Shown here in pieces: positions 1 to 8,376 of a DNA stretch of 30,791 nucleotides (position 1 is the stretch's first letter; each line of letters begins with the position of its first letter). The notes beneath the pieces were generated by a model, which was given only the letters and a program-made list of their open reading frames with translations, had not been told where the DNA came from and did not search any database. The stretch is from CAZJDV01 sp964544865 (GTDB lineage: Bacteria > Chloroflexota > Dehalococcoidia > Lucifugimonadales > CAJWER01): positions 1-30,791 of the forward strand of contig CAZJDV010000024.1 of the NCBI GenBank assembly GCA_964544865.1, given 5' to 3'. Both the position numbers and the translations under genes were made by a program.

Positions 1-645
1 ATGGAGGAGCAGTTCGGCGCGCCGATGCTGGAGGCCTACGGCATGACCGAGGCGGCCCACCAGATGGCCTCGAATCCCCTGCCCCCCGCCGAGCGATTCC
101 CCGGCGCCGTCGGCTTCGGCACCGGTGTCCGGATTGGAATCATGGACGAGGCCGGCAAGCTGCTGGACCTGCAGGCGCAAGGCGAGGTGGTGATTCAAGG
201 GCCCAACGTCATCAATGGGTACGAGGACAATCCGGAGGCCAATGCCTCGTCTTTCACAGATGGGTGGTTCCGTACAGGAGACCAGGGCTATCTGGACGAG
301 AGCGGATGTCTGTTCCTGGTGGGCCGCCTCAAGGAGCTCATCAACCGCAGCGGAGAGAAGATCTCGCCGGTGGAGATCGACGACGTCCTGCTTTCGCATC
401 CCACGGTCTCCGAAGCGGTGGCGTTCGCCGTACCGCATCCCGTCCACGGCGAGGAGCCAACGGCGGCGGTGGTACTCGATGGCCAGGCAACCGAGAGAGA
501 GCTGATCGCCCATTGCCGCGCGAACCTCGCGGCGTTCAAGTGCCCCAGGACGATCCACATCGTAGAAGCCATCCCGCGGACGGCCACGGGCAAGGTGCAG
601 CGACGCATCGTCGCCTCGACGATCGCCGGCGAGCCGGCCGGCTGA
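1..645 (+). CDS. Acyl-CoA synthetase (AMP-forming), C-terminal part, cut by window edge
   Basis: The last 214 residues of an adenylate-forming acid:CoA ligase, which activates a carboxylate with ATP and transfers it to CoA. Visible core motifs in order are YGMTEAAHQM near residue 13 (A5), GWFRTGDQGYLDE near 88 (A7), GRLKELINRSGEKISP near 108 (A8, the hinge to the C-terminal domain) and PRTATGKVQRR near 193 (A10, with the catalytic Lys). The stretch EAYGMTEAAHQMASNPLPP resembles the oxalyl-CoA synthetase (Pcs60/AAE3) branch, so oxalate or another small dicarboxylate is a plausible substrate; this is inference. Family members are about 500 residues, so the N-terminal half with the P-loop lies left of the window and the first ATG is probably internal. 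The next gene follows on the same strand after 48 bases. Confidence 0.9.
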   Translation: MEEQFGAPMLEAYGMTEAAHQMASNPLPPAERFPGAVGFGTGVRIGIMDEAGKLLDLQAQGEVVIQGPNVINGYEDNPEANASSFTDGWFRTGDQGYLDESGCLFLVGRLKELINRSGEKISPVEIDDVLLSHPTVSEAVAFAVPHPVHGEEPTAAVVLDGQATERELIAHCRANLAAFKCPRTIHIVEAIPRTATGKVQRRIVASTIAGEPAG

Positions 646-693
646 CGCAGGGAGCCCCGGGCAGGTAAGCAACGCCGAGGGCCGGAGGCCGCA

Positions 694-1668
694 GTGAAGT
701 TCGCCATCGTTGGAGCCGGCGCAATCGGCGCCTTTCTGGGCGCCAGGCTAAGCAACGCGGGTCACGATGTTTACCTAATAGCCAGAGGTCCGCACCTTCG
801 AGCGATGCAGGCCAACGGCATCAAGGTACTCAGCCCGGACGGGGATTTCGAGGCCCGGCCCGTCGCCACCAGCGATTACGAAGCGGTCGGAGTCGTCGAC
901 TTCGTTTTTCTCACCGTGAAGGCCCACAGCCTCCCCGAGATCGCTCCCAGGCTCCGCCCACTCTTTGTATCCGGGACCCCAGTGGTGTCGGCCCAGAACG
1001 GCATCCCTTGGTGGTACTTCCAGCGTCACGGCGGGCCTCTCGAAGGCACACGCCTCGAGAGCCTGGACCCTGGCGGCGTCATCTCCGAGGCCATCGTGCC
1101 CGAGCGGGTGATCGGTTGCATCGTTTATCCCTCCGCCGTGGTGGTCGAGCCGGGTGTCATTCGCCACATCGAGGGCGACAGGTTCGCCATTGGGGAGCTG
1201 GACGGGACCGCCACGGACCGATGCAGGCGGCTGGCCGGCGCTCTCACGGAGTCGGGGCTGAGAGGCCCCATTCGCTCCCAGATACGCAGCGACCTCTGGG
1301 TCAAGCTACTGGGTAATCTGGCGTTTAACCCGATCAGCGCGCTGACCCGCGCGACCCTGGTCGAGATCGTCACACACCGGGAGGTGGCCGCCCTGGCCCG
1401 TGCCGTCATGGAAGAGGCCGACGCGGTGGCTCGAGCCGTGGGCGTCGAGATTCCCATCTCCATCGACCGACGGATGGCGGGTGCGGAGCAAGTCGGGCGC
1501 CACAAGACGTCGATGCTCCAGGACCTGGAGGCGGGGAGGCCGCTGGAGCTCGAGAGCATCGTGAGTGCGGTGGTGGAGTTGGGCGACAAGCTGGGCGTAC
1601 CCATGCCCAACACCAAGGCGGTGTACGCCTGCGCGAGGCTGCTGGCCGAGGGCGCCTCTGCGGGCTAA
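694..1668 (+). CDS. 2-dehydropantoate 2-reductase family protein (PanE/ApbA-like)
   Basis: A 324-residue NADPH-dependent ketoacid reductase. The start is GTG, supported by GGAGG at 684-688 and by immediate entry into the Rossmann motif GAGAIG (residues 7-12). The family's catalytic lysine is seen in SDLWVKLLGNLAFNP (about K204), followed by the all-helical C-terminal domain. True PanE reduces ketopantoate for CoA synthesis. This copy has the NGIPWWYF variant found in a divergent group often located in catabolic clusters, so its substrate may be another 2-oxoacid and I give no symbol. It is complete and probably co-transcribed with the ligase before it. Its end overlaps the convergent gene on the other strand by a few bases. 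Confidence 0.88.
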   Translation: MKFAIVGAGAIGAFLGARLSNAGHDVYLIARGPHLRAMQANGIKVLSPDGDFEARPVATSDYEAVGVVDFVFLTVKAHSLPEIAPRLRPLFVSGTPVVSAQNGIPWWYFQRHGGPLEGTRLESLDPGGVISEAIVPERVIGCIVYPSAVVVEPGVIRHIEGDRFAIGELDGTATDRCRRLAGALTESGLRGPIRSQIRSDLWVKLLGNLAFNPISALTRATLVEIVTHREVAALARAVMEEADAVARAVGVEIPISIDRRMAGAEQVGRHKTSMLQDLEAGRPLELESIVSAVVELGDKLGVPMPNTKAVYACARLLAEGASAG

Positions 1669-2717
1669 GCTACTCGCTGATGCGCAGATATAGCCCGGCT
1701 CCGGATTCTTGGGTGGCGTCCCGCAGCCGCTCTTGACACCGATTCCGCCCGGTACCTACTGCCTGTCGCGTTCGCGCTGAGAATTCGCCATACCCCGTCG
1801 TCCTCGCTGGCCTCGTAGAACGACCGGTACCGCCCGTCACGCAGGCTGATGACGCAGGGCTCTGAGCACTTTTGCCCGTCCCATATGCCCTTGGGAGCGA
1901 CCAGTGGCTCCGGGTCTGTGGACCACTCCAGCCCGTCATGAGAGGTCGCGCCGAGGATATAGCCGTGGACAGGGTCGGTGCTCCAGCCCGCGTAGTACAT
2001 TCGGTACTACCCGTCGCCGAAGAGGAGCACCTCCGGGGCGTAGGCCGAAGACGCCTCCAGTTCCGTCTCCTGCCTTATCCGCACCCCCGGCTCGATCTTG
2101 AAATCCAGCCCGTCGTCTGACGTGGCGCTGACGATGTGGTTGGCGGATTCTAGGCCGGGCACGAGCGGATAGGTGTAGCAATAGAAATACAGGCGGCGGC
2201 GCTGCGCCAGTCCCTCCGAGGGCAGGTACACGCAGCGCGGCGGGCCATACGGACCCTCGTCATCGCCGAAGCGGACCCCGGGATCGGGCTCGAAGTTGAG
2301 CCCGTCGTCGGAGACCGCGCTGACCACATAGCTGGGGTCGTCCGGGGACTGCCCCGCGACGTACATTCGGAACCCCCCGCCGGGCAGTGGAATTACGTCC
2401 GGGCACACGACTCGAAGCGTGGCGTACGGACTGTGAGGCGCAAGCCTAACGCCGTTTTCTTGCTCCCAGGTCGCGCCATCGGCGGAGAAGGCGCTCATAA
2501 TCTGTCCACGCGACGCACGGTAGTCGAGGCCGGAACCGGACTCCGTGTAGTACATCCTAAACGCATCCGTGAGCCTGACGACGTTCGGGGTAAGGGCCCA
2601 CCAGCGGCCGGAGGGTTCGCGGACGTCGATCGCGATGCCGGGGGCCTTCGACCACTGCTCGCTGAGGTCGCCCGGCTGATAGTGGACAGTCCCGGCGTGT
2701 CCGAAATCGGCTGGCAT
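1665..2717 (-). pseudogene. Beta-propeller glycosidase-like protein interrupted by in-frame TAG
   Basis: About 350 codons broken by one TAG at 2007-2009 (reverse strand), with the same frame open on both sides (…LLFGDG, stop, YRMYYAGW…). The protein carries a repeated blade motif of the form S-x-D-G-x-x-(W/F)-x-x-x-P-G-V-R: SADGATWEQENGVR, SDDGLNFEPDPGVR, SDDGLDFKIEPGVR and SHDGLEWSTDPEPL. Alternating lines such as FRMYYTESG, FRMYVAGQS and RMYYAGWS also repeat. This is the pattern of five-bladed GH32/43/68/130-type propellers that bind or cut glycans. The specific activity is not recognisable. No signal peptide is apparent from the ATG at 2717. The last 25 or so residues look out of frame, so a second shift near the end is possible. 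It is last in the minus-strand row. Confidence 0.6.
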
Positions 2718-2852
2718 CGCAACCTGCGCAACCAGACGTGCCGCCGCCCTTCAAGCTTAACGCGACCGGGAGCGCCCCCAGGTCCAGGCTCCCGTGGCTT
2801 CCCCGCCGACGAGTAGCCAGGTGGATGCTCGATACTGCTGATACGCGCCTGG

Positions 2853-4448
2853 CTAGATGCGAAGTATCTGCCCCGGCACCCTCTGGGTATGGACCCCGTC
2901 CTCGAAAACGACCTGGCCGTTGACCACCACCATGTTGATGCCACTCGGGTACGCCTGGGGCGCGTCGTCGGTGGAGTTGTCTCTGAGATTGTCCACGTCC
3001 ATGACGACCAGGTCCGCCGCCATGCCGGGCGCCAGCCGGCCCCTGTCGCGGAGTTGCGCCGAGTCGGCGGGGAGGGAGGTCAACTTGCGGACGGCCTCCT
3101 CCAGCGTGATAAGGCGGCGCTTGAGGGCGTACTCTTCGATGAACCGTGGGGCGTAGCCGAAGCTGGAGCGGTTCATGACGAACTCGCCGAGGAGACCATC
3201 GGTCGAGGCCACGGCGCCGTCGCTCCCGACGCTGCAATACGGGTCGGCAAGCAGCGTGTCCAGGTCCTGTCGGGTAGCGAAGATATGGCGAATCAGGACC
3301 CCGGCGAAGTCCCGCTCATCGGCCGCGGCGAGACTCAGGATGGTCTCCGTGTGGTCTAATCTCATCACGTTCGAGACCTGCTCCAGCGAGCGGCCAACGA
3401 GCTCAGGGTAGGCCCTTGAATGGGCTACAAAGAAGCTGTCGAACCCGCCCAGGCGGAGGAGGAAGTTTGTCGGGTGCTCGACGTAGTCCCGGCATCGGTC
3501 CGCTGTTCGCGGGTCTCGGAGCCGGGCAACGACATCCTCCTCGGGGCCCTCGCACACCCAGGGCGGTAGAAGGTCGGTCAGATGCGCCGGTCCCCATGGG
3601 TCCGGGAATGTGTCGATGCCGACCGCGAGCCCCTCCTCGCGAGACTCCCGGACCATCCGCAGGACGTTCGCCAACGCCCTTGGAGGCGCGTAGGGCCGCG
3701 GCGCAAGGTGGGAAAGCTGCACCGGCAGGTCTGCCTTGCGACCGATGTTCAGCGCCTCGGCGACGGCGTCCTCGAATCGGTCCCCGCGCTCGCGGATGTG
3801 GCTGGCGTAGATGCCGCCTTGGAGCGCGGCGACCCTGCTCAGCTCCACCAGCTCGGCCACCTCGGCGTGCTGGCCGGGGGAGTACTCCAGTCCGGTGGAA
3901 ATGCCAATGGCGCCCGAAGACATCGCTTCAGCCACGAGGGATTTCATGCGCTCCATCTCCTCGCGTGTCGGCTCCCTCGGGTTGAATCCCATCGCCGCCA
4001 GCCGAATCGCGCCGTGGGCGACCAGGGGCGCCACGTTGATCGACTGCCCTCGTGCAATGAGGCTCTCCAAGTACCCGCCGAAGGTGCTCCACGCCAGGTC
4101 CAGCCCCCACTCCTCGTTGAAACCGATGGTGACGGTCTTTGTCAGCTCCTTGTTCGGCGATGGCGCGGGTCCGTGGCCGCAGTTCCCCGTGACGACGGTG
4201 GTGAGGCCCTGGCGGACTCCGCTTTGGGCGAGTCCGTCGACGTACAGAGGAAAGTCGGCGTGGCTGTGGATGTCGATGAAGCCAGGGCAGACTACCTTGC
4301 CGGCGGCGTGATACGTCCCGGAACCCTTGATGTTTGGGGCCTTGCCGACGTATCTGATCCGGCCCCCGTGGATGACCACGTCCGCCTCAAATCTGGGCCT
4401 CCCGGTCCCATCGACGACCATCCCACCACGAATAACCATGTCCACCAT
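2853..4448 (-). CDS. D-aminoacylase / N-acyl-D-amino-acid deacylase family amidohydrolase
   Basis: A complete 531-residue amidohydrolase of the D-aminoacylase family, which removes the acyl group from N-acyl-D-amino acids. Metal-site signatures are all present: HSHAD (H61, H63), TGNCGHG (C90, the unusual Cys ligand of this family), YASHIRERG (H217), VQLSHLA (H247) and VGSDGAV (D410, catalytic). The N-terminal MVIRGGMVVDGTG and C-terminal GRLAPGMAADLVVMD segments form the usual small beta-sandwich. GGAGG lies about nine bases before the ATG at 4448. It begins 92 bases after the PIG-L gene ends and probably shares its transcript. Substrate could also be an N-acyl-D-glutamate or a related peptide fragment. 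No lesion is seen. Confidence 0.9.
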   Translation of the reverse strand: MVDMVIRGGMVVDGTGRPRFEADVVIHGGRIRYVGKAPNIKGSGTYHAAGKVVCPGFIDIHSHADFPLYVDGLAQSGVRQGLTTVVTGNCGHGPAPSPNKELTKTVTIGFNEEWGLDLAWSTFGGYLESLIARGQSINVAPLVAHGAIRLAAMGFNPREPTREEMERMKSLVAEAMSSGAIGISTGLEYSPGQHAEVAELVELSRVAALQGGIYASHIRERGDRFEDAVAEALNIGRKADLPVQLSHLAPRPYAPPRALANVLRMVRESREEGLAVGIDTFPDPWGPAHLTDLLPPWVCEGPEEDVVARLRDPRTADRCRDYVEHPTNFLLRLGGFDSFFVAHSRAYPELVGRSLEQVSNVMRLDHTETILSLAAADERDFAGVLIRHIFATRQDLDTLLADPYCSVGSDGAVASTDGLLGEFVMNRSSFGYAPRFIEEYALKRRLITLEEAVRKLTSLPADSAQLRDRGRLAPGMAADLVVMDVDNLRDNSTDDAPQAYPSGINMVVVNGQVVFEDGVHTQRVPGQILRI

Positions 4449-4540
4449 GCTGCCATGCCTCCGTCTTTAATTTCCCATTCGGGGGCGTCCGATAGAGCCA
4501 GTCGTCTTCCATTACCCCGTACCCAACACCCGCACCCTCC

Positions 4541-5297
4541 CTAAGCCAGCGGCAGGTACCGCCTCTTCTCCACGTTCAGCCGGACGAACTGCTCCGCATA
4601 GCCGAAGCCGTGCGTGTATCCCGCGTTGCCGTCCACGCTGTCCGCAAAGAGCTTGCGCAGCTTATCCGCGTCCACGCCCTCCCTGACCTGGGTCTTGTTG
4701 AACCCAGAGAGGGCGGCCGACTTCGTTTCGATCACGTCGGTGATGTCGCCTATGACACCGGAGGAGTGGCGGGCGCGCCCATGAACTGGTCGCTGCGGAA
4801 GTCCAGGTAGTCGAACATGAAGACGTCGGTCACGCGTGGGCGGCCAGCGCGAAAGAGAACTCGTCGACGCGGGCGTAGTCCACGCACGCCACGACGAAGC
4901 GACACGCATCCATGTGGTCGTGCCTTCCGTACTCAGTCGGGTGGGGGCACAGCACGACGTCGGGACGGAACTCGCGTATCAGCTCGATGACGGTGGAGTA
5001 CTCGTCGAAGCCGGACAGCATGGGGTTCTCCGGGAAATCGAGCAGCTTCCAGCTCTGCACGCCAAGCACCTTGCACGCCCGCGATAGTTCCTGCCGCTTC
5101 ATCTCCTTGACCTTGTCGATGTCCTTGAGCTTGTCCTCCCCGGTCGCGGGAAAGACGTTGAAAGCGTGGGTTACCACGTCCGTCGTAAGGCTCACGAACA
5201 TCGCCTCCTCCCCGCGGGCGAGATGGTTGGCTAAGGGCCCTCATGTACACTCGCTTAGGTCTGCTGGATGAGCCGTGAAGGACATGATACGAGCCAT
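4541..5297 (-). pseudogene. PIG-L family deacetylase, broken by a TGA and two frameshifts
   Basis: A LmbE/PIG-L zinc deacetylase (removes N-acetyl groups from sugar amines). The start at 5297 is firm: GGGAGG precedes the ATG by six bases, and translation gives MARIMSFTAHPADLSEC, with the AHPxD metal motif at residues 9-13. Codon 19 is TGA (5241-5243), after which the same frame continues GPLANHLARGEEAMFVS, as the family demands. The second metal site is GRHDHMDA. Near 4830 the frame changes to read RVTDVFMFDYLDFRSDQFMG, and near 4765 it changes again to GVIGDITDVIETKSAALSGF, then runs to the stop at 4541. Relatives usually have Gly where the TGA falls. Three lesions make this a likely pseudogene. 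It sits between the sulfatase and D-aminoacylase genes. Confidence 0.8.
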
Positions 5298-5386
5298 TCA
5301 ATCCTCCCTTGGATATCGTTCTGTCGTCTATTCGCGCTTGTGCGATACGCCTTGGCCATTTGAGGCGCAAGCGGGTTGGGGGAGCG

Positions 5387-6826
5387 CTAGAACCTCCATC
5401 CCCTCGCGGTCCCAAACATGCGGCGTGGATTCGGGTACGGGACCGCCTCGACATTCAGGGCTCCGACGAGCCGTCCTTCCTTCAGCCAGTCGAGGTCTCC
5501 CCCGTACAGACGCTCGATCAGCAGGTCCGTCAGCCGCTCCCTTTCGCTGGAGTATCGCGGTTCGTCCGACAAGTCGTTCATCTCCACGGGGTCTTCCTGG
5601 AGGTCGAACATCTGGAACCGATTGCCCACCGGGTAGTAGATCAGCTTATATCTGCGGTCGCGCACCATACGAGTGGCGTTGTCGTTCTCCCATATCTCGC
5701 CGTAGACGTGGTCTCGCTTGTCGTCGCCGACGAGAGACCGCCCCTCGACACTGTCCGGCGCGAGGATGCCCGCAAGCTCCAGTAGCGTCGGCATGATGTC
5801 GGCTTGCACCGCGAGGCGGTCGTCGAGTCTGCCGGGCGCCAGATCGCCTCGGTTGGCCGGCGGCATCAAGATCATGGGGATGTTGACAGAGAACTCGTGG
5901 AGATTGCCTTTGCCCCAGAGGCCGTGGTTGCCCAGCATCTCGCCGTGGTCGGTCGTGAACATCACCACGGTGTCGTCAAGTAGCCCGTCCTCCCGGAGCA
6001 GCCCGATCACGAGCCTAATCTGATGGTCGACGTGGGTGAGGAGCCCGTAGTAGGCCGCGCGGGCCAGACGGACGGCGCCAGGGGAGTAGGTCGCCAGGCC
6101 GTGGGGACGGTTGCGCAGCGCGTGGGGCCACTTGTCCACGTGTTTCGCCCATTCGCCGGCCACCGGCTCGTCGATCTCGCCGGCGAGGTACATATCCATG
6201 TACCCCTTCAGCGGGGTAAGCGGAGGGTGCGGCGCTGAGAAAGACATGTACCAGAATGAGGGCCTGCGGGGATCGCGGCGGGCGATGTATTTGGACATCT
6301 CGCGAGCGGTCCAGTTAGTCCGGTGCGCCTGCTCGGGCAGGTGCCACGGCCTGGGGTCGAAGTCGCCGTTGGACGAGCCGTGGACGAACTCCTGCCCGCC
6401 ATGCCCTTGCTCCTGCAGGAACATCTCGTAGTCGTCCTTGCTCATGCCGAGGTGATGGCGTCCCTCCTCGTCAAGGAGGATGTCGTCGAACCCGAGCCTT
6501 TCGCGCTGGTGGTAAGCGTGCATCTTACCGACGGCGTGGGCCTGGTATCCGTGGTCCCGGAACGTTTGGGCGAGGGTAGGCAGGTCCGGCATTTCGCCCT
6601 TCTCCGCGAAGTCGCGGTCGCCGTGGGTCCTGGCGGAGGTGCCCGTCATGATCTCGCGCCGCGCCGGAATGCACATGGGAGTCGTCGATGTGGCGTTCGT
6701 GAACGCTATACCATTGGAGATGAACTGGTCGAGTGTGGGCGTCAACACCGTGGGATGGCCGAGGGCGCCGATCAGCCCCCCGTACCAGGTGTCCGCGCAT
6801 ATGAGAAGCACATTTGGCTGGCCCAA
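5387..6826 (-). CDS. Arylsulfatase-type sulfatase (alkaline phosphatase superfamily)
   Basis: A 479-residue type I sulfatase. The sulfatase signature CIPARREIMTG has Cys52 in the C-x-P-x-R context that formylglycine-generating enzyme converts to formylglycine, the catalytic residue. FTTDHGEMLG supplies the second metal pair, and PNVLLICADTW holds the first metal aspartate (D12). A phosphonate/phosphate monoester hydrolase of the same fold is the main alternative. I chose the TTG at 6826 because AAGGAGG stands four bases before it and the conserved N-terminus begins right there. An ATG at 6916 in the same frame would add 30 residues without family resemblance. No signal peptide is seen, so the enzyme is probably cytoplasmic. 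An inverted repeat lies just upstream (6841-6864). Confidence 0.9.
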   Translation of the reverse strand: MGQPNVLLICADTWYGGLIGALGHPTVLTPTLDQFISNGIAFTNATSTTPMCIPARREIMTGTSARTHGDRDFAEKGEMPDLPTLAQTFRDHGYQAHAVGKMHAYHQRERLGFDDILLDEEGRHHLGMSKDDYEMFLQEQGHGGQEFVHGSSNGDFDPRPWHLPEQAHRTNWTAREMSKYIARRDPRRPSFWYMSFSAPHPPLTPLKGYMDMYLAGEIDEPVAGEWAKHVDKWPHALRNRPHGLATYSPGAVRLARAAYYGLLTHVDHQIRLVIGLLREDGLLDDTVVMFTTDHGEMLGNHGLWGKGNLHEFSVNIPMILMPPANRGDLAPGRLDDRLAVQADIMPTLLELAGILAPDSVEGRSLVGDDKRDHVYGEIWENDNATRMVRDRRYKLIYYPVGNRFQMFDLQEDPVEMNDLSDEPRYSSERERLTDLLIERLYGGDLDWLKEGRLVGALNVEAVPYPNPRRMFGTARGWRF

Positions 6827-6840
6827 CTGGCCTCCTTCAT

Positions 6841-6864
6841 GAGGTGTCTGTGAGAGACACCCTC
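6841..6864 (-). promoter_or_regulatory. Inverted repeat directly upstream of the sulfatase gene
   Basis: On the minus strand GAGGGTGTCT and AGACACCTC face each other across five bases, ending 14 bases before the proposed TTG start and next to its ribosome binding site. It could be a repressor operator or an mRNA hairpin controlling access to the start. No regulator gene is adjacent. Confidence 0.4.
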
Positions 6865-6994
6865 GCACAACCGGCAATGGGCTGTGTCCCTTTGCAACCC
6901 CGCTATACGGCCACACGGCTCGGGCGCACGGTAGAGCGACTATAACCCACTACGCGCCCCTTTTTCAGGGGACTTCCACGGGGAACTCATGGGT

Positions 6995-7808
6995 CTAGTC
7001 GGGCTTGAATCCCCACGTCTCGCCGATCTGGTGCGGGCCGCCCTTGTCATCGATTTCGTACTTTTCGGCGCTGCTTTGCGCCACCCGCCCCAGGACCTCG
7101 GCCGCGTGATCGGTGTCCCGCCAGCGATACTTGTTGTCGGAGATCGCGTCGAAGGTGTCGTAGCGGACCGTGTCCGGGGCGCTCAGGCATTTGTCGATCA
7201 TCTGGACGCAGTCGGCCTGGCTGAGGTAGCCGGGGTAGTGGCGCCTTACCTCAGGCCTGTCGCTGGCTAGGACCGCGCCGAAACTGATGTTGATGGCGGA
7301 TATGCCGAACTTGTCCGAGTAGTAGCGTCCTATCACCTCCCCGCACGCCTTGGCGACGTAGAGGAGGGCGGATGGCCGCGGCGGCGTCTCGTGGGTTATC
7401 ATCGGCTAAGACTCGGGTATCTTGTCGTACTGGGCCGCGACGATCTCGAAGTAGGGCGACTCGGACTCCCAACCCAAAGTTGTGCCGCCGCTGCTGGCGA
7501 AAACCACCCGCTCGACACCGTTCCGGCGCGCGGCCTCGAACACGTTGTAGGTGCCTCCGATGTCCACCGCAATCTGCTTATCCCGGTCGTTGAAGACGTT
7601 GGCTGCCAGGTGGAGCCCATGTCGCCCCCCTCGAACGCCGGGAGGATGGCCTCGAAGTCGGCCACGTCGGCCTGAAGGCATGGAACGCCCTCGACCTTTC
7701 TGCGATTGAGGGCGCTGAACTCGTACCTGTCGCCCAGGCCCCGCAGCACCAGGCCGCCGATCAGGCCGCTGGCGCCCGTTACGAGCACTTTCTTCTTGCT
7801 ATGTCCAT
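6995..7808 (-). pseudogene. NAD(P)-dependent epimerase/dehydratase with frameshift and TAG
   Basis: An extended short-chain dehydrogenase, about 265 residues if repaired. The N-terminal Rossmann segment VLVTGASGLIGG is followed by a frame change near 7620, where the reading moves to HLAANVFNDRDKQIAVDI and GTYNVFEAARRNGVERVVFA. A TAG at 7406-7408 then separates KIPES from PMITHETPPRPSALLYVAK in the same frame. Relatives read PE-S-W-P there, so TGG to TAG is the simplest explanation. The active-site Y-x-x-x-K (YVAKA) lies after the stop. The ATG at 7808 behind CAGGAG is one base out of frame with the Rossmann motif, so a third indel may lie at the start. This would be the first gene of the minus-strand row. 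Such enzymes act on NDP-sugars or related polyols. Confidence 0.75.
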
Positions 7809-8114
7809 CTCCTGACCCGCCTCGACGGTTGCTTTGCCGCCTCATCGAGCTCCCGGACCGGGAGCGCCTGCGACTTTTTCAGAGCGGTGGATGGCCCTTA
7901 GTGTGAATCGCCCCCCCGACTCGTGTCAAGGACGCCGGTCCAGCCAGAGCGGCGTATCGAATTCGACGCGCCGGCCAGTAATTGCAAGCGGCGTCAGGCT
8001 CTGCGCTCTTGACCGGACATCCGTGACTGGAGTACGTTGTCCCACGGTACCCGGCGTAATGGCCGAGAGTCGGGTATCGAAGGTGTAGACCTAAGTCATG
8101 CCAGGGGGGTCTCG
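7809..8114. other. Gene-free interval between divergent genes
   Basis: I see no supportable gene, RNA or clear promoter in this stretch. It separates the minus-strand row from the flavoprotein gene on the plus strand and presumably carries promoters for both. Confidence 0.5.
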
Positions 8115-8376
8115 ATGACACGGGATACCGGTTTCAGCCATGTCGATGAGACAGGAAATCCCGGCGACTATGTCCAGTACCTCGCGACGCCGTACGCAAA
8201 GGCTGGATCGACCAACAGATGCCCGCTGCATTCAGAGATGCACTGCTGCTGGAGGTCGAGGTCGACATTCTTGGGTGGGCGGTCACCCGCTCGAACTTGC
8301 TGACCACCTCCTGTTTCTTCGTTCGCTTGCCCAGGAGGAGACTGAAGCCAAGGTGGTCTACTCAGAAAGAGGAACA
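8115..8376 (+). pseudogene. Short gene remnant of unknown family
   Basis: AGGGGGG precedes an ATG at 8115 that reads MTRDTGFSHVDETGNPGDYV, a plausible protein start. After about 25 residues the sequence degrades. A one-base change near 8185 gives DAVRKGWIDQQMPAAFRDAL, which also looks protein-like, but no recognisable domain follows before the flavoprotein start. The opening has some flavour of SAM-dependent methyltransferase N-termini; this is a guess. It is most likely a truncated remnant rather than a working gene. Confidence 0.3.

Noticed and set aside
8140..8376. N-terminal extension of the flavoprotein
   Set aside because: The frame is open but lacks family resemblance, while an ATG with a good ribosome binding site stands right before the Rossmann motif.
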